64,000 bases of DNA from Zonotrichia leucophrys gambelii (lineage: Eukaryota > Chordata > Aves > Passeriformes > Passerellidae): the NCBI RefSeq assembly GCF_028769735.1, contig NC_088169.1:43739229-43803228 (forward strand). Reading direction: 5' to 3'. Positions 25,700 to 35,300 of this stretch are shown here, one piece after another; the stretch's first letter is position 1, and the number at the start of each line of letters is the position of its first letter. Below the pieces are notes generated by a model. It was not told the DNA's origin. It searched no databases and worked only from the letters and a program-made list of their open reading frames with translations. The position numbers were made by a program, and so were the translations under genes.

Positions 25700-26170
25700 A
25701 TTGGAAATGGCATGGTCCTGGGCTGTGGCTGCTCTTCCTGTTCCCCAGGAGCTGTGCTGGCAGCCTGCACGGGCCAGCTCTGATGTTCCTTGGGTCTGTG
25801 GCCTTGAATCCAGCTCCTGAGGAAGTGTGGGAGAAATAAGGGAGAGGTGGGGATGCTCCTGCTTCCTACCCTTAGCAACCACTCAGGCCTGAGCTATCAT
25901 GTCTCTGACTGAGCTATCATGGCCTCATTCCTGCTGATCCTGACCCTGTCTTGCTGACCTGGCTTGGCCTCAACCTGTCTTCATCCCCATTCTATCTCCA
26001 GCCCCAGGGATGTGCCCAGTGCCAGGGGCTGGGGCTGCCCCAGTGCCCTAAATTGTGCTGCTCTTGGCAGGGGGCTGCAATGATCCTGGGCTGGCTGACC
26101 CACTGCCTGGTGGGGAGCCCTCAGCCTGAGGAAAACCTGGATAAGCAACAGTACTGGGGAAAGCAATTTT
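25700..26170. other. GC-rich stretch, probably repeat-derived, family not identified
   Basis: About 470 bp clearly richer in GC than the surroundings, directly after the ERVL-type LTR. It has direct repeats ('tgagctatcatg' twice near 25893-25921) and many 'ctgacc', 'cctggg' and 'gccccag' words like those in passerine LTRs. I cannot name the family. No coding motif is seen. It may be part of another LTR into or beside which the 24.6-kb element inserted. Confidence 0.35.
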
Positions 26171-29100
26171 GAAATCATGCTTGAACACAAAACTGAGCTG
26201 TCCATGCTGTGTGCCACTAAACACTCAATTCACACTCTGAAGTGCATTAGCAGCAACACTGCACATGAACCGTGGGGAGGAATTCATTGTCACACTCTGG
26301 CCAGAGCAGGAGAGGCCTCACACAGAGTACTCGTTCCACTTTCAGCACCAGGTGTTAAAGAAGACATAAATGGTTTAGACAGAATTCACAGGACAAAAAT
26401 AAAGCATACCAAAAGATTTGGAAAGCATGAAGCAGGCAGGGGGAAAGCCTGCTCTGCACTGTTTGATCTTGAAGATAGTTAAGATGGAATTTTTAGGAAA
26501 TGATCAGTTATACAGAGAAAAAGTTATGACAGTAGTTTAATTTGAAGAATAAAACAGCTTCATTTTTAGTATGAGAAATTTTATTCTAAGTTTGAGAATG
26601 GTACAACACTGTGAGACTGTGGTATGTGCTTCACTGAATTTTTGCACAGTAACTATAGAGAATGATCTGCCTCCATAATTTCTGATCTCTTGAAATATCT
26701 TCCAGACCCTCATTTCTATGGCATGGCAGATATGAACCACTTCTGAGGTATTTTATTTTGTATTAATATTTATTTAATTTTTTTGCTTATTTCTCTAACA
26801 TTAGTGGCAGTTCCCCATTGTAAGGAGAGCAGAGTACTCGAGGTCCTTTAGTGGAAATGTTAAGATGGAATTTTGCACTAGAATGTATGCACAGCTCAAG
26901 CCCTCAAGAGCAAGGTCATCCTTAATTACACTTCATTAAGTGCTGTTAAAGTTCCTTGAGATATTGCAACACAGGTATCAGTAGCATCAAGTACACATCA
27001 TTACAAGATATTTCCTGCATTACCTGAACTGCACAGGTTATAGCTTGGAATTCTAATAATTAGAATCTCAGTGTTATCTTGCAGCGTCTGAAAAAGTATC
27101 TATTTGGTGAGCAGGCTAAAGACAGGTAGCTTCTTTTGTGGCTGAAGGTTGTGTTTATAGCTAAATAAAAAATGGCGTGTAGCTTTATTACAGCAATCAT
27201 CTTTGGTTTGTTTTTTGTTTGTTTGTTTGTTTTGGGTTTTTGTTTGTTTGTTTGGTTGGTTGGGGTTTTTTTTGTGACTACAGTTGATTTTTTCTTTTCC
27301 CCTGCAGAAAAAAAATACTGTATGGGTTGAGAGCGTGCTGTCATCCCTACAGATTTTTACAGAATATTGTGACAGGAATACTGGATTTTACAAAATGGTT
27401 TAAAGCTCCATAGAAAGCTTCTTGTTCTATTTATTCTAAGCCATCTTAGTGCAAGAGAGACATAGTCCTTGTGTAGAATTCTTGCTGTATATAAAGGTTA
27501 TTTTTCAACATTAAATTCCATGAATTTCACTGAAAATATTGCTGCATAGCCAAAATCAACTTGAAGCAAAATCATGAAGTAAGAACACACCAATATGTAC
27601 TTTATTATTAAAGGAAGATAGAATAAGAAGCCAGAGATCAAAAGGACTAGAGAAATAAGACTTCTTCAGTTCTTGTGGTTCAGCTTTTACATTTAGCTAA
27701 GAATGGCACAAAACTGTAATTCAGAGGTTTCTCCCTGTTTTTCTGCTTTGTCAGTACCACCTTTATTTTTCATTCTGACATTTTTTTTCTTGATTTCTAG
27801 GTTAAAAATATTTTAATATATGGTATCAAAAGATATGTTTATTTTTATTATTTCCGTACTGAGATTGTTGCAGTTTGCTTTTAAAACAAATATCTGTGTG
27901 ATTGTTACATGTTGCAATCAACTCTAAATGTTATACATTAAAATAAGAACAGTGTCAAACCCAATAAAAATAACATAAAAATGTCATTTCTCTAAATTAT
28001 GACAATGCAGGATTCTACCAATAAATATTTTGTTAATGTTCCTAATCCTGCTTAGATATTTACTCTGCCTCAACATGGGAATGCTGCTAAATTGTTCTAG
28101 CTACTAATCTCAAATAAACCATTAGATGGCAATGTTCACATGGCAGTACCTTTGCAGCACTGCTGGAAACTTTAAGGCATTGTGTATTTCTATACATTCA
28201 TTTATTTTTATTCTAAGCATTAGTATTTTATCACTTTTCTACTTTTTTTTTCTTTCTTTCTTTTTTCTTTTTAATACAAGGCTAAAAGAAACCAGACATG
28301 AAAAAAACCCCTGAGTTTCTCTTCCTGTAATGTCATACACTGCAGGACTGCTTCAGAGCTGCAGCTTAGTCTTTATTATTATAGTTTCCCCAATAAAACT
28401 TCATTTAAGTAATCAGGGCAAGGCCAGGCAGAGCATCAAGTAGTCAGATTTATGCACACCTTAGCAGTGTAATGAGGCATGAGGAAAAAGACCATCACCA
28501 CTTCATCTGTTTTTTTATAATGCAAACGAAATAGCCATTTAAAGAAATTCAAAGCTGGAGTTTTAATGTTTAAATCTCAATGTGTTGAGCCTTAATATCC
28601 TTTGATTTTAAAAATATTTTTAAAATACAATAAAAAAATCTGGTAAACTAATTCCTGTGTATCTCTGAAGTTCTTTGATTGCACTTAATTTTCTTCTAAA
28701 ATGCTAATATTATTATTAATCTGTCAGGTCATTATTTTAAATTTTAATCTCAAAAAGTTCTGTATTAGACTTGTATGTTGCTTCTTTCTGCCTTACAATG
28801 CCATAAAGTCCAAAGACATTACAGTAGTGATAGCAGGATTCATGCTGTCCTCTCTACCTGGTCATTACAGTGGAACTTCTGGAGAGCTCAGTGATCATGT
28901 TAAGCTACTTGGCTCTGTTTTGTCTAAGGCTCAGCCTGTGAGGTTCAAAGAAGGGACCACATCATCCACTGATGCAGAACAAACTAGTATTTTGGCAGTA
29001 AGCATAAGAGTATTCTTTGTGGTAATCAGAAGGGAATTGTATGAAAAGATCATATTTTGGAAACGTTCAGAAGGCAAATCCCCTAGAGCCGGGAAAAGGT

Positions 29101-29354
29101 AGTACATTTCAAAACGGAAGTTGCTAGGAGAGCTGTCCATTATTTATGCCAAAGATTCCAGTAAAGCTTTCTCTGTTAAATACATTAATAGGTGTACAGG
29201 ATAAAGCAGAAATGAATACTTTCAGAATAGAATGAAGCCAATGCTGTTTTAAGAAGGACGGTCACTTCAGCATGCATGTCTAACTGTGGTGTCCCTATTG
29301 TGCATGTCTGTGCTAATAAACTTAAAATTCTTAAAAAATTAGTAGAGTGAAAAT
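26171..29354. other. 3.2-kb non-coding stretch with one T/G-rich repeat
   Basis: No supported gene. The 101-codon frame at 26177-26482 has no recognisable domain. A T/G-rich simple repeat lies at 27202-27274. The 133-codon frame at 28701-29102 also lacks motifs. No transposon recognised before the CR1 at 29.36 kb. Confidence 0.5.
27202..27274. repeat. T/G-rich simple repeat (TTTG/TTGG)
   Basis: Degenerate TTTG, TTTTTTG and TTGG units over about 73 bp. No coding role. Confidence 0.9.
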
Positions 29355-29868
29355 AGACTGTGATGAAGGGACTGGAGCACCTCACAAATGAAGACAGGCA
29401 GAGAGAGTTGGGCCTGTATACCCTGAAGAAGAGAAAGCACAGGGGAATCTCATCAGTCTGTCTAAACACCTTCAGACAGGGTGTGTAGAGAACAGACAGA
29501 GCCAGGGTCTGCTCAGTGGTACCCACTGACAGGATCAGAGGCAATGGGCACAAACTGAAACACAGAAGGTACCCTCTGAACATTAGGAAGTGGTTTTTTG
29601 GTTTTGTTTTGGTTTTTTCTGGTTTGGTGTTTTGTTTTGTTTTGGTTTTTTTTGGTTTTTTTTTTAGTTTTGTTTTTTTGCTTTGAGGGTAACTGAGCAA
29701 GACCACAAGTTCCACAGTGAGGTTGCCAAGCCTCTGTCCTTGGAGACATGAAAAAATCATCTGGACATGGTCCTGGATAGCAGGCCCTATGTGGCCCTGC
29801 TTGAGCAGGGGGTTTGACAAGCTAAGCACCAGATGCCCCTTCCAACCTCATTCTGTGATTCTTTGAAG
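29355..29868 (+). mobile_element. CR1 LINE 3' end, interrupted by a T/G tract
   Basis: Diagnostic CR1 3'-UTR words run in the right order: 'ggactggagcacctc', 'gaagacaggcagagagagtt', 'cagaggcaatgggcacaaac', 'gaacattaggaagtgg', 'ctgagcaagaccacaag', 'ccttggagacatg', 'catggtcctgg', 'ttccaacctcattctgtgat'. The copy is plus-oriented, 5'-truncated and non-coding. Between 'ggaagtgg' and 'gagggtaactgag' normal copies have a short T run. Here it is a tract of about 100 bp at 29591-29690. The 214-codon minus-strand frame over this element is an antisense artefact. Confidence 0.9.
29591..29690. repeat. T/G-rich tract nested in CR1
   Basis: Made of TTTTG, TTTTGG and TTTTTTTTGG units. It sits where the CR1 3' UTR normally has a short T run, so it is best explained as a simple repeat grown from that run after insertion. 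Confidence 0.85.
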
Positions 29869-31389
29869 ACTTCTAAGTTCTGTTTAAGTGTCGCATTTTA
29901 AATGGCTATTTTAGAATCAGTCAAATTTACAAATTAGTTTTACTTTTAAAATAATCACTTTTATGTCTATATTCTAAAAATTATAATTCAATGCACATAT
30001 TTTTATTCAATTTGTTTATTCTAGGAAGAGGAAGACAGCCTATTTCATTGTTTGCATCATATGCCTCTATTTAACCTCTGACTATGAAAAAGGTAGAATA
30101 ATGCATGGTGAAAGAAAGAACTTAGTATCAAGGTCCTTCCTTTCTGTTATTGACTCTCCTATTTTATAGTTTTAAATTCTTCCTTTCTTTTAGGCAGGCT
30201 AAGGGTTCTCCTGCACATGTTATCTGTCTTTGCTATTAAAAAGACCCTGCTCTTTGGACTTTGCTTTTTCCTAAATTTTCTTTTCCTTAAGAAAAGCACT
30301 ATCTTGGTTAGGGGAATGCCATAGGCGTTTTGCTAGTGAAAATTAAGTACTTCACTTTTTTTTCCCCCTCAGGGTATTTCACTGGTCAGAATAAAAATCT
30401 TCTGCACTAAATACAATAAAAGGAACCTTCTAAAGCAAGAAATAAAAAAAGAACTAGCTTCAACCTTTGATTTTCTAAATTAACTAAATAATTTCATCAG
30501 GAAAATTATTTAGTAGTTAAAATCTAATAAATGGTGGTGCTGGAGACATACCATGTGGGCTTGAGTCTGGGTAGGATCCTTAAGGTACTCTTCCCTAAGG
30601 ACTGTTCAAATTATTCAGAAAGAGGAAAACCTATCTGTTCAGAAATTTAAAGAAATTCAGGGTTTATCCATGCTATCAAGCCACTTTAAAGAGAGAAAAC
30701 ATATGTTTTTGAAGCAGCTCTTCAGCTGTTATGAATACTTATTTTTTTTACCCTGTAGCTGTGACAGTTTGCATTGATGGAGCCTTTGCACCATCTTTCA
30801 AATGCTGTCTATAAAGATTTCCCATTGTCATCATTATCACTTTGACATGGAGACATCAAATGTGGACAGAAATGATCACCACATACGAAATGGGTAAGGT
30901 CTGGTAGTCTGCCTTAGATAGATATGAAACATTCAGGTTTTCCAGAAAACGAATGCCACAAAATAGATTTTTTTCACTTGTTTGCTGGTTTGGGTTTTGT
31001 TGTTTGTTTTGTTATAGTACACCTCTGTCTTAAAGCTATGCCACAAAAGGTCTTTGTGACCCTCTTTGTGTATGTTTATACCGTGTTGACCAACAGTGGC
31101 TTTTTTGTTCACCTGAGTTTGAAATGCCTGTGAGACTATGCCACTAGAAAGTAGCTTTGAAAGAGACAGCCTAAACCCCTCTAAATTCTTAACAGATGCT
31201 TTTCCTTGCTGCATCTTGCACTAGCACTGGAACCAGGATTTCAAAAAAATGTCTCAGACAGGAAGTAAGATGGATGTGGATTGTGCTCTGGACCTTGTTT
31301 TCACTTCACCCTGGTACAAAACGAGATGGTGGAATCAAGAGGGGCTGGAACTAAAACATGGTCAAAATCACTGTTTTCCACACAGAGCC
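29869..31389. other. Non-coding sequence, nothing recognised
   Basis: About 1.5 kb of AT-rich sequence with open frames below 95 codons and no recognised motif. A short T/G-rich run lies at about 30980-31013. Confidence 0.5.
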
Positions 31390-31833
31390 ACACAACCTCA
31401 TGCTGGCAACTAAACCCCATGCACCTCTTTGCTGACTCCCCCTGGCCCAATGGGGTGGAGGGCAGAACAGAAAGGGTAAAAATGAGAAAACTCACGGTTT
31501 GAAATGAAGGCGTTTCACTAGGTAAAGCAGAAGCTGTGCGCCCAGGCAAAGCAAAGCTCCTTCCCCTCAGTTTATTGGCTGAGCCATGCGCTGTGCTCCC
31601 TTTGCTCAGTGGTGGGCAGCTGTCACAGCTGTGTCCCCTCACAAATCCTTGTGCCCTCCAGCCTGCTGGAGTGGGCTGAAGGGCAGAAAAGGCAAGGAAA
31701 CTGTGCAAGCATTGCTTAGAAATAACAAAAACCTCCTTGAGTTATCAACACTGTGTTCAGCATGAAACCAAAACACAGGCCCATACCAGCTACTGTGAAG
31801 AAAATTAACTCTATCCCAGCCAAACCCAACACA
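31390..31833 (-). mobile_element. Partial solo LTR of a second avian ERV family
   Basis: On the minus strand it starts TGTGTTGGGTTTGGCTGGGA, passes 'gagttaattttcttcacagt', 'gtgttgataactcaagg', 'gcttgcacagtttcc' and 'ggacacagctgtgacagctg', and ends in sequence around 'ccattgggccaggggga' and 'ttagttgccagc'. This is the layout of a common passerine LTR. The middle, where the TATA box and CRE-like site are expected, is missing: 444 bp remain, which I estimate to be well short of full length. No internal region adjoins it. The high-coordinate border (5' end of the LTR) is firm, the other is approximate. Confidence 0.68.
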
Positions 31834-34185
31834 CTTCTTTACTCTAACAAGCAAAACTCACGTGAGGTTTTTAACATAGTTTCCACAGCTGCTTTTTCAG
31901 GAAACTCTGGGAAAAAACCCCTAAACCCTTGGCTGTCCTTCACCATAATTTTAGCAAATATATTAAGAAAAAAAAAAGTATACATAACATATATATTTTA
32001 CATTTCCTTGTTTTGTAAATCAGACTTTTATTTAAAAATTGATTATTTTAGTGAATCCATGATAGCTCTAAATGAAGGACCTATTCAACATGACTTTCCA
32101 TTTTTATATAGAGTTCTTTTAATATGAGGGCACAACATCATATTCTTTATGTTTTCTCGAATGAGGAAAGCAGATACTGTATCTTAGGAGCGTCACAACT
32201 GGTCTTTCAAAGCTGTTAGTATGCTCATGGCAAAAAAGACAAGGAGAGAAAGGATTGCTGAGAAAATTTGGTTTGGGTGAAATCTGTTTCTCTATTTTTT
32301 AATTATTTTTGAGCATTTCAATTAGTTTTTTAAATATTTTTTTGCAATTTGTGTGATTTGATTCCCAAAGAGCAAATGGACATTTAAAAATGTTTTGAGG
32401 AAAGGGAAATATAAATCTTGAATTAAAAATATTTCTTCAGAAATAAATAACTTCTCTGTGGTTGGAGGGACTGGAACATTTTATTTCAGAAAGAAAGAGG
32501 TAAAATCTAACTTGAGAAACGATTTTTCTCGACTTATCTACAAAGCAGACATCAAGACCTGATCTAGTTCATGCTAGGTCACCTTGGTGATCAATGGAGA
32601 GAAAAATGTCACCTCTAAAAGTCAGCATGTCTCTCACATATCTGTCTAAAATCACATGTATCACCTCCTGAAAATGCTTACTTCTCTCATTTGGTAAAAG
32701 GGGCACATGTAATGAACGGACACACAGAAGTTTTACTTTCAAATTCAAATGTACAAATAGGTTGCTTATACTTTGCTAATTGGGTTTTTCTGTTCTAAGA
32801 TCAAGTTCTCTTTCAAGATGCCTTTACTTCAGGTCAGAAGCAATGTCATTTTTAAGGGTTTGGCAGCTGTAAAAATGCAGCAAACAAATTTTTATGGTGC
32901 AACTGTTAATTTCTCTCTATATTGCTGTTGTTCACTTTTGACTCAGATTAAAGCCTCTCACTCTTGAGGTTCCTACAGTGTGAACCTCTCAAATTGATTT
33001 GGGAACAGGATTTGCAATCGTGACAGCCTTTGAAAATTTTCCATTTGTGGAACCAAAGACAAAAAGGCTGTGACATTGCTGACTTCCTTGGGTGCCCCAT
33101 CCCCTGCTTGTTCCTGCATGCTAGAGAAGTTCCAGGGCCAAAAGAGTCCCAGATATGCTACTTATCCCCTGGCACTGCCTCCACACCAGCTATACATTTC
33201 CATTTGTATTTCTGCCTTATTTTCCGTATATAATTCTTCTCAGTTAGAGATGTGAATTATTATCTTAATATTTTCTAAGGGAGAATTCTAAAAGAAAAAC
33301 GCATTATTAATGAGTTTAGATAGAATATATTTACATTTTTTAATTCTTATTTTTATTAATGCTGCCTCTTCTGAATTACATTAATGTTAGTATCAATCTC
33401 TTTGCTTAACATTTATGAGTGCAAAACCTACTGTACTGGTTCCTAATTTCCAGGCACAAAGCAAACCATCTCTTTTTTCAGTTAAAACAGTTTCAAATCT
33501 ATTTTAAGATAACCTTCCCTTCCCTCTGTACATTTTTTCCCCTGTGACAAATACAGACTTTTTTTGAAATTCACTGTAAGTAGTAAAACTCTTCAAGTTT
33601 TTCAGCAAATCAACAGTAATTCTGAAACAGGGTTTGTAAATCACTGTCATTAGATAATTAATGCTAGTAGGGTTTACAATTTTTCACTTTGTTAGTTGGC
33701 TGTAGGGCTACCCTTGCTGAAATACAAGGTTAAAGGTAGTGTAGGGCTTGTCACATCAGGAGTGTTTACTGTGTGTTGTTACAAAGATAACAGAAAACTC
33801 CAGCTAATGGTAATTAATCTAAATTAAGAAACTAAAATGAGTTCAAACACCATCACATAGATATATTCATGGGTCATTAAGATTTCCTAACATGTCAGTG
33901 TGTATTCTGTTTTATAAAATTTATGCATACTCTGAAAGTAATGAATTTACGCACTATCCAGACAACTTTGATTAAATTTTGATAATTCTACCTCTTCGTT
34001 AAGTACTGTCCTAATGTATCCTCAAGGATAATAAAATGAAACTACATTTTGATACAGAAAAGAGATCAAGATCCCTATTTTCACTCCACTAAGAAAACCT
34101 AAACCCAAACCTGTTGGTCCTGAAAAGCAAAAAATTCTTGGAAACCAGGCTAGTTTTCCCTGGGAAGGTGGGCAGGACCAGGGCC
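31834..34185. other. 2.4-kb AT-rich non-coding stretch
   Basis: No supported gene. The 124-codon frame at 31753-32127 starts in the LTR and has no domain. No transposon recognised. Confidence 0.5.
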
Positions 34186-34189
34186 CCTA

Positions 34190-34490
34190 GCAGGAGAACA
34201 AAAGACGCAATAATCAAACCCAGCAAAGTCCATTTTGCCGCCCGTCCCGCAGGAGAGGCCCGGCTCCCTGCGGCTGCCTTTGCGCTTTCAAAGCTGACCC
34301 TGCAGCAGGGGTTTGACCTCTCCAGAGCTGCTCTGATCACCAGACACCCCGAATGCAGCCTTGTGTTCGCTGAAATAGCCCAAGTGGGGATGCTCAGCAC
34401 CAGGAAATGAGCACACCCACAATGTCACTGAGCTAAATGAGGCTCCTCCGGCTTCAGTTAACCCTCGGAGGGACTGCAGAGCTCGTGTGG
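34190..34490. other. CpG-enriched, GC-rich patch beside the solo LTR
   Basis: Words such as 'ccgcccgtcccg', 'cccggctccctgcggc' and 'ccctcgga' give a local CpG cluster unlike the left flank. A minus-strand frame (34089-34400, 103 codons) encodes a hydrophobic stretch of about 22 residues (LLGLIIASFVLLLGALVLP) that could span a membrane. There is no recognisable domain, no clear start context and no second exon, so I do not call a gene. It may be a small CpG island, or older GC-rich repeat sequence. Confidence 0.4.
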
Positions 34491-34553
34491 GAAGCAGCCC
34501 ACACACTCAGGCACAGCCTTGCCTTTTATTACTGGTGATAGCAGACTTACAGC

Positions 34554-34559
34554 AGTGCT
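34554..34559. repeat. Left target-site duplication of the solo LTR
   Basis: AGTGCT immediately before the TG of the LTR. The identical AGTGCT follows the terminal CA at 35295-35300. Confidence 0.8.
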
Positions 34560-34590
34560 TGTTGTAGTGTGTTCCGTTAGCTTGTTTAAT

Positions 34591-34630
34591 TGCTCCCCCA
34601 TTTTCTGTATTGCTCCCCCATTTTCTGTAA
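34591..34630. repeat. 20-bp tandem duplication inside the LTR U3
   Basis: TGCTCCCCCATTTTCTGTAT at 34591-34610 is repeated at 34611-34630 with only the last base changed. Probably a replication-slippage duplication within U3. Confidence 0.9.
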
Positions 34631-35017
34631 TGGTTCTGGCCTCCCAGTTTTTCCCACCTTAGCTTTGTCAGTTATTATGTTCCCATGGCAACTCCCGCCA
34701 TGGTATTTTCTGTCATTTGGTTACCTTGGTTACTCCCACCACAGTTTATGTCAATCCTCTCTGTTATATGATTTCCCCTCCCCTGTGTTTCCTTATATGT
34801 GAATTTGTTCTCCTCCCTGGGCCCAGTCAATCACTCCCCACCCCTCCTAGTTTGCCAGAATCTTCTGTGCTTAGGGAGACTTGATTGGCTGTGGCTCCGG
34901 GGCCCCTCCTTTACATTGTTTCTATTGGGTTTTCTCTCATGCCCGTTATCCGAAGTTCACTCCCCTACCTTCCCCTATTGGTCCTTTGTAAAGCCCTCCC
35001 TGAGATCCCTCCTCCCC

Positions 35018-35115
35018 TTTATAGCTCTGTTGCACCCTTTGCTCGAGGTCGCTCACTGGCAGACACTTTAGATTCAACACCTGGGTGTCTGTCACTCCCT
35101 GGTTGCTACAGTAAA
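35018..35115 (+). promoter_or_regulatory. Predicted LTR core promoter and poly(A) signal
   Basis: TTTATAG at 35018-35024 sits downstream of three inverted CCAAT words, and AGTAAA at 35110-35115 lies about 90 bp further on. The order CCAAT, TATA, poly(A) signal, GC-rich U5 is what a retroviral LTR shows. The R region would lie between TATA and the poly(A) site. Activity cannot be judged from sequence. Confidence 0.5.
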
Positions 35116-35294
35116 TCTGACAAGTCCCCAGTGAGTGTCTGGTCTCTTTACTCTCGTCGGCCAGCAGCGATTCCGTCCGCTGTGAGCACAGCCCGAAGCC
35201 TTCTGACGCCGAGGGGTGCTCACACATTTGCAGCTGGGTGTTGGCCGCCCTCCTGCCAGCCGGACACCTGACTTTAAGGCCACACCTCGCTGCA

Positions 35295-35300
35295 AGTGCT
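35295..35300. repeat. Right target-site duplication of the solo LTR
   Basis: AGTGCT immediately after the terminal TGCA, identical to 34554-34559. Confidence 0.8.

Larger units (their letters stand above)
34560..35294 (+). mobile_element. Solo LTR, TG...CA, 735 bp, 6-bp target duplication (class II-like ERV)
   Basis: Starts TGTTGTAGTGTGTTCCG and ends CCTCGCTGCA. AGTGCT is found directly on both sides (34554-34559 and 35295-35300). A 6-bp duplication is typical of class II (alpha/beta-like) retroviral integrases, while ERVL elements make 5 bp. The inside looks like an LTR: inverted CCAAT words (ATTGG near 34885, 34925 and 34977), a TATA-like TTTATAG at 35018-35024, and a poly(A)-signal-like AGTAAA at 35110-35115, followed by a CpG-rich U5 (35155-35265). 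No internal genes remain, so this is the product of LTR-LTR recombination. The intact duplication and retained CpGs suggest one of the younger insertions here. Open frames on either strand (up to 149 codons) are incidental. Confidence 0.85.

Noticed and set aside
25098..25820. 240-codon plus-strand open frame, the longest in the window
   Set aside because: It lies antisense to the ERVL-type LTR, crosses the LTR border into the neighbouring GC-rich block, and has no domain. GC-rich LTRs readily stay open by chance.
29185..29829. 214-codon minus-strand frame
   Set aside because: It is antisense to a CR1 3' UTR and its T/G tract; the lysine- and threonine-rich middle is the tract itself.
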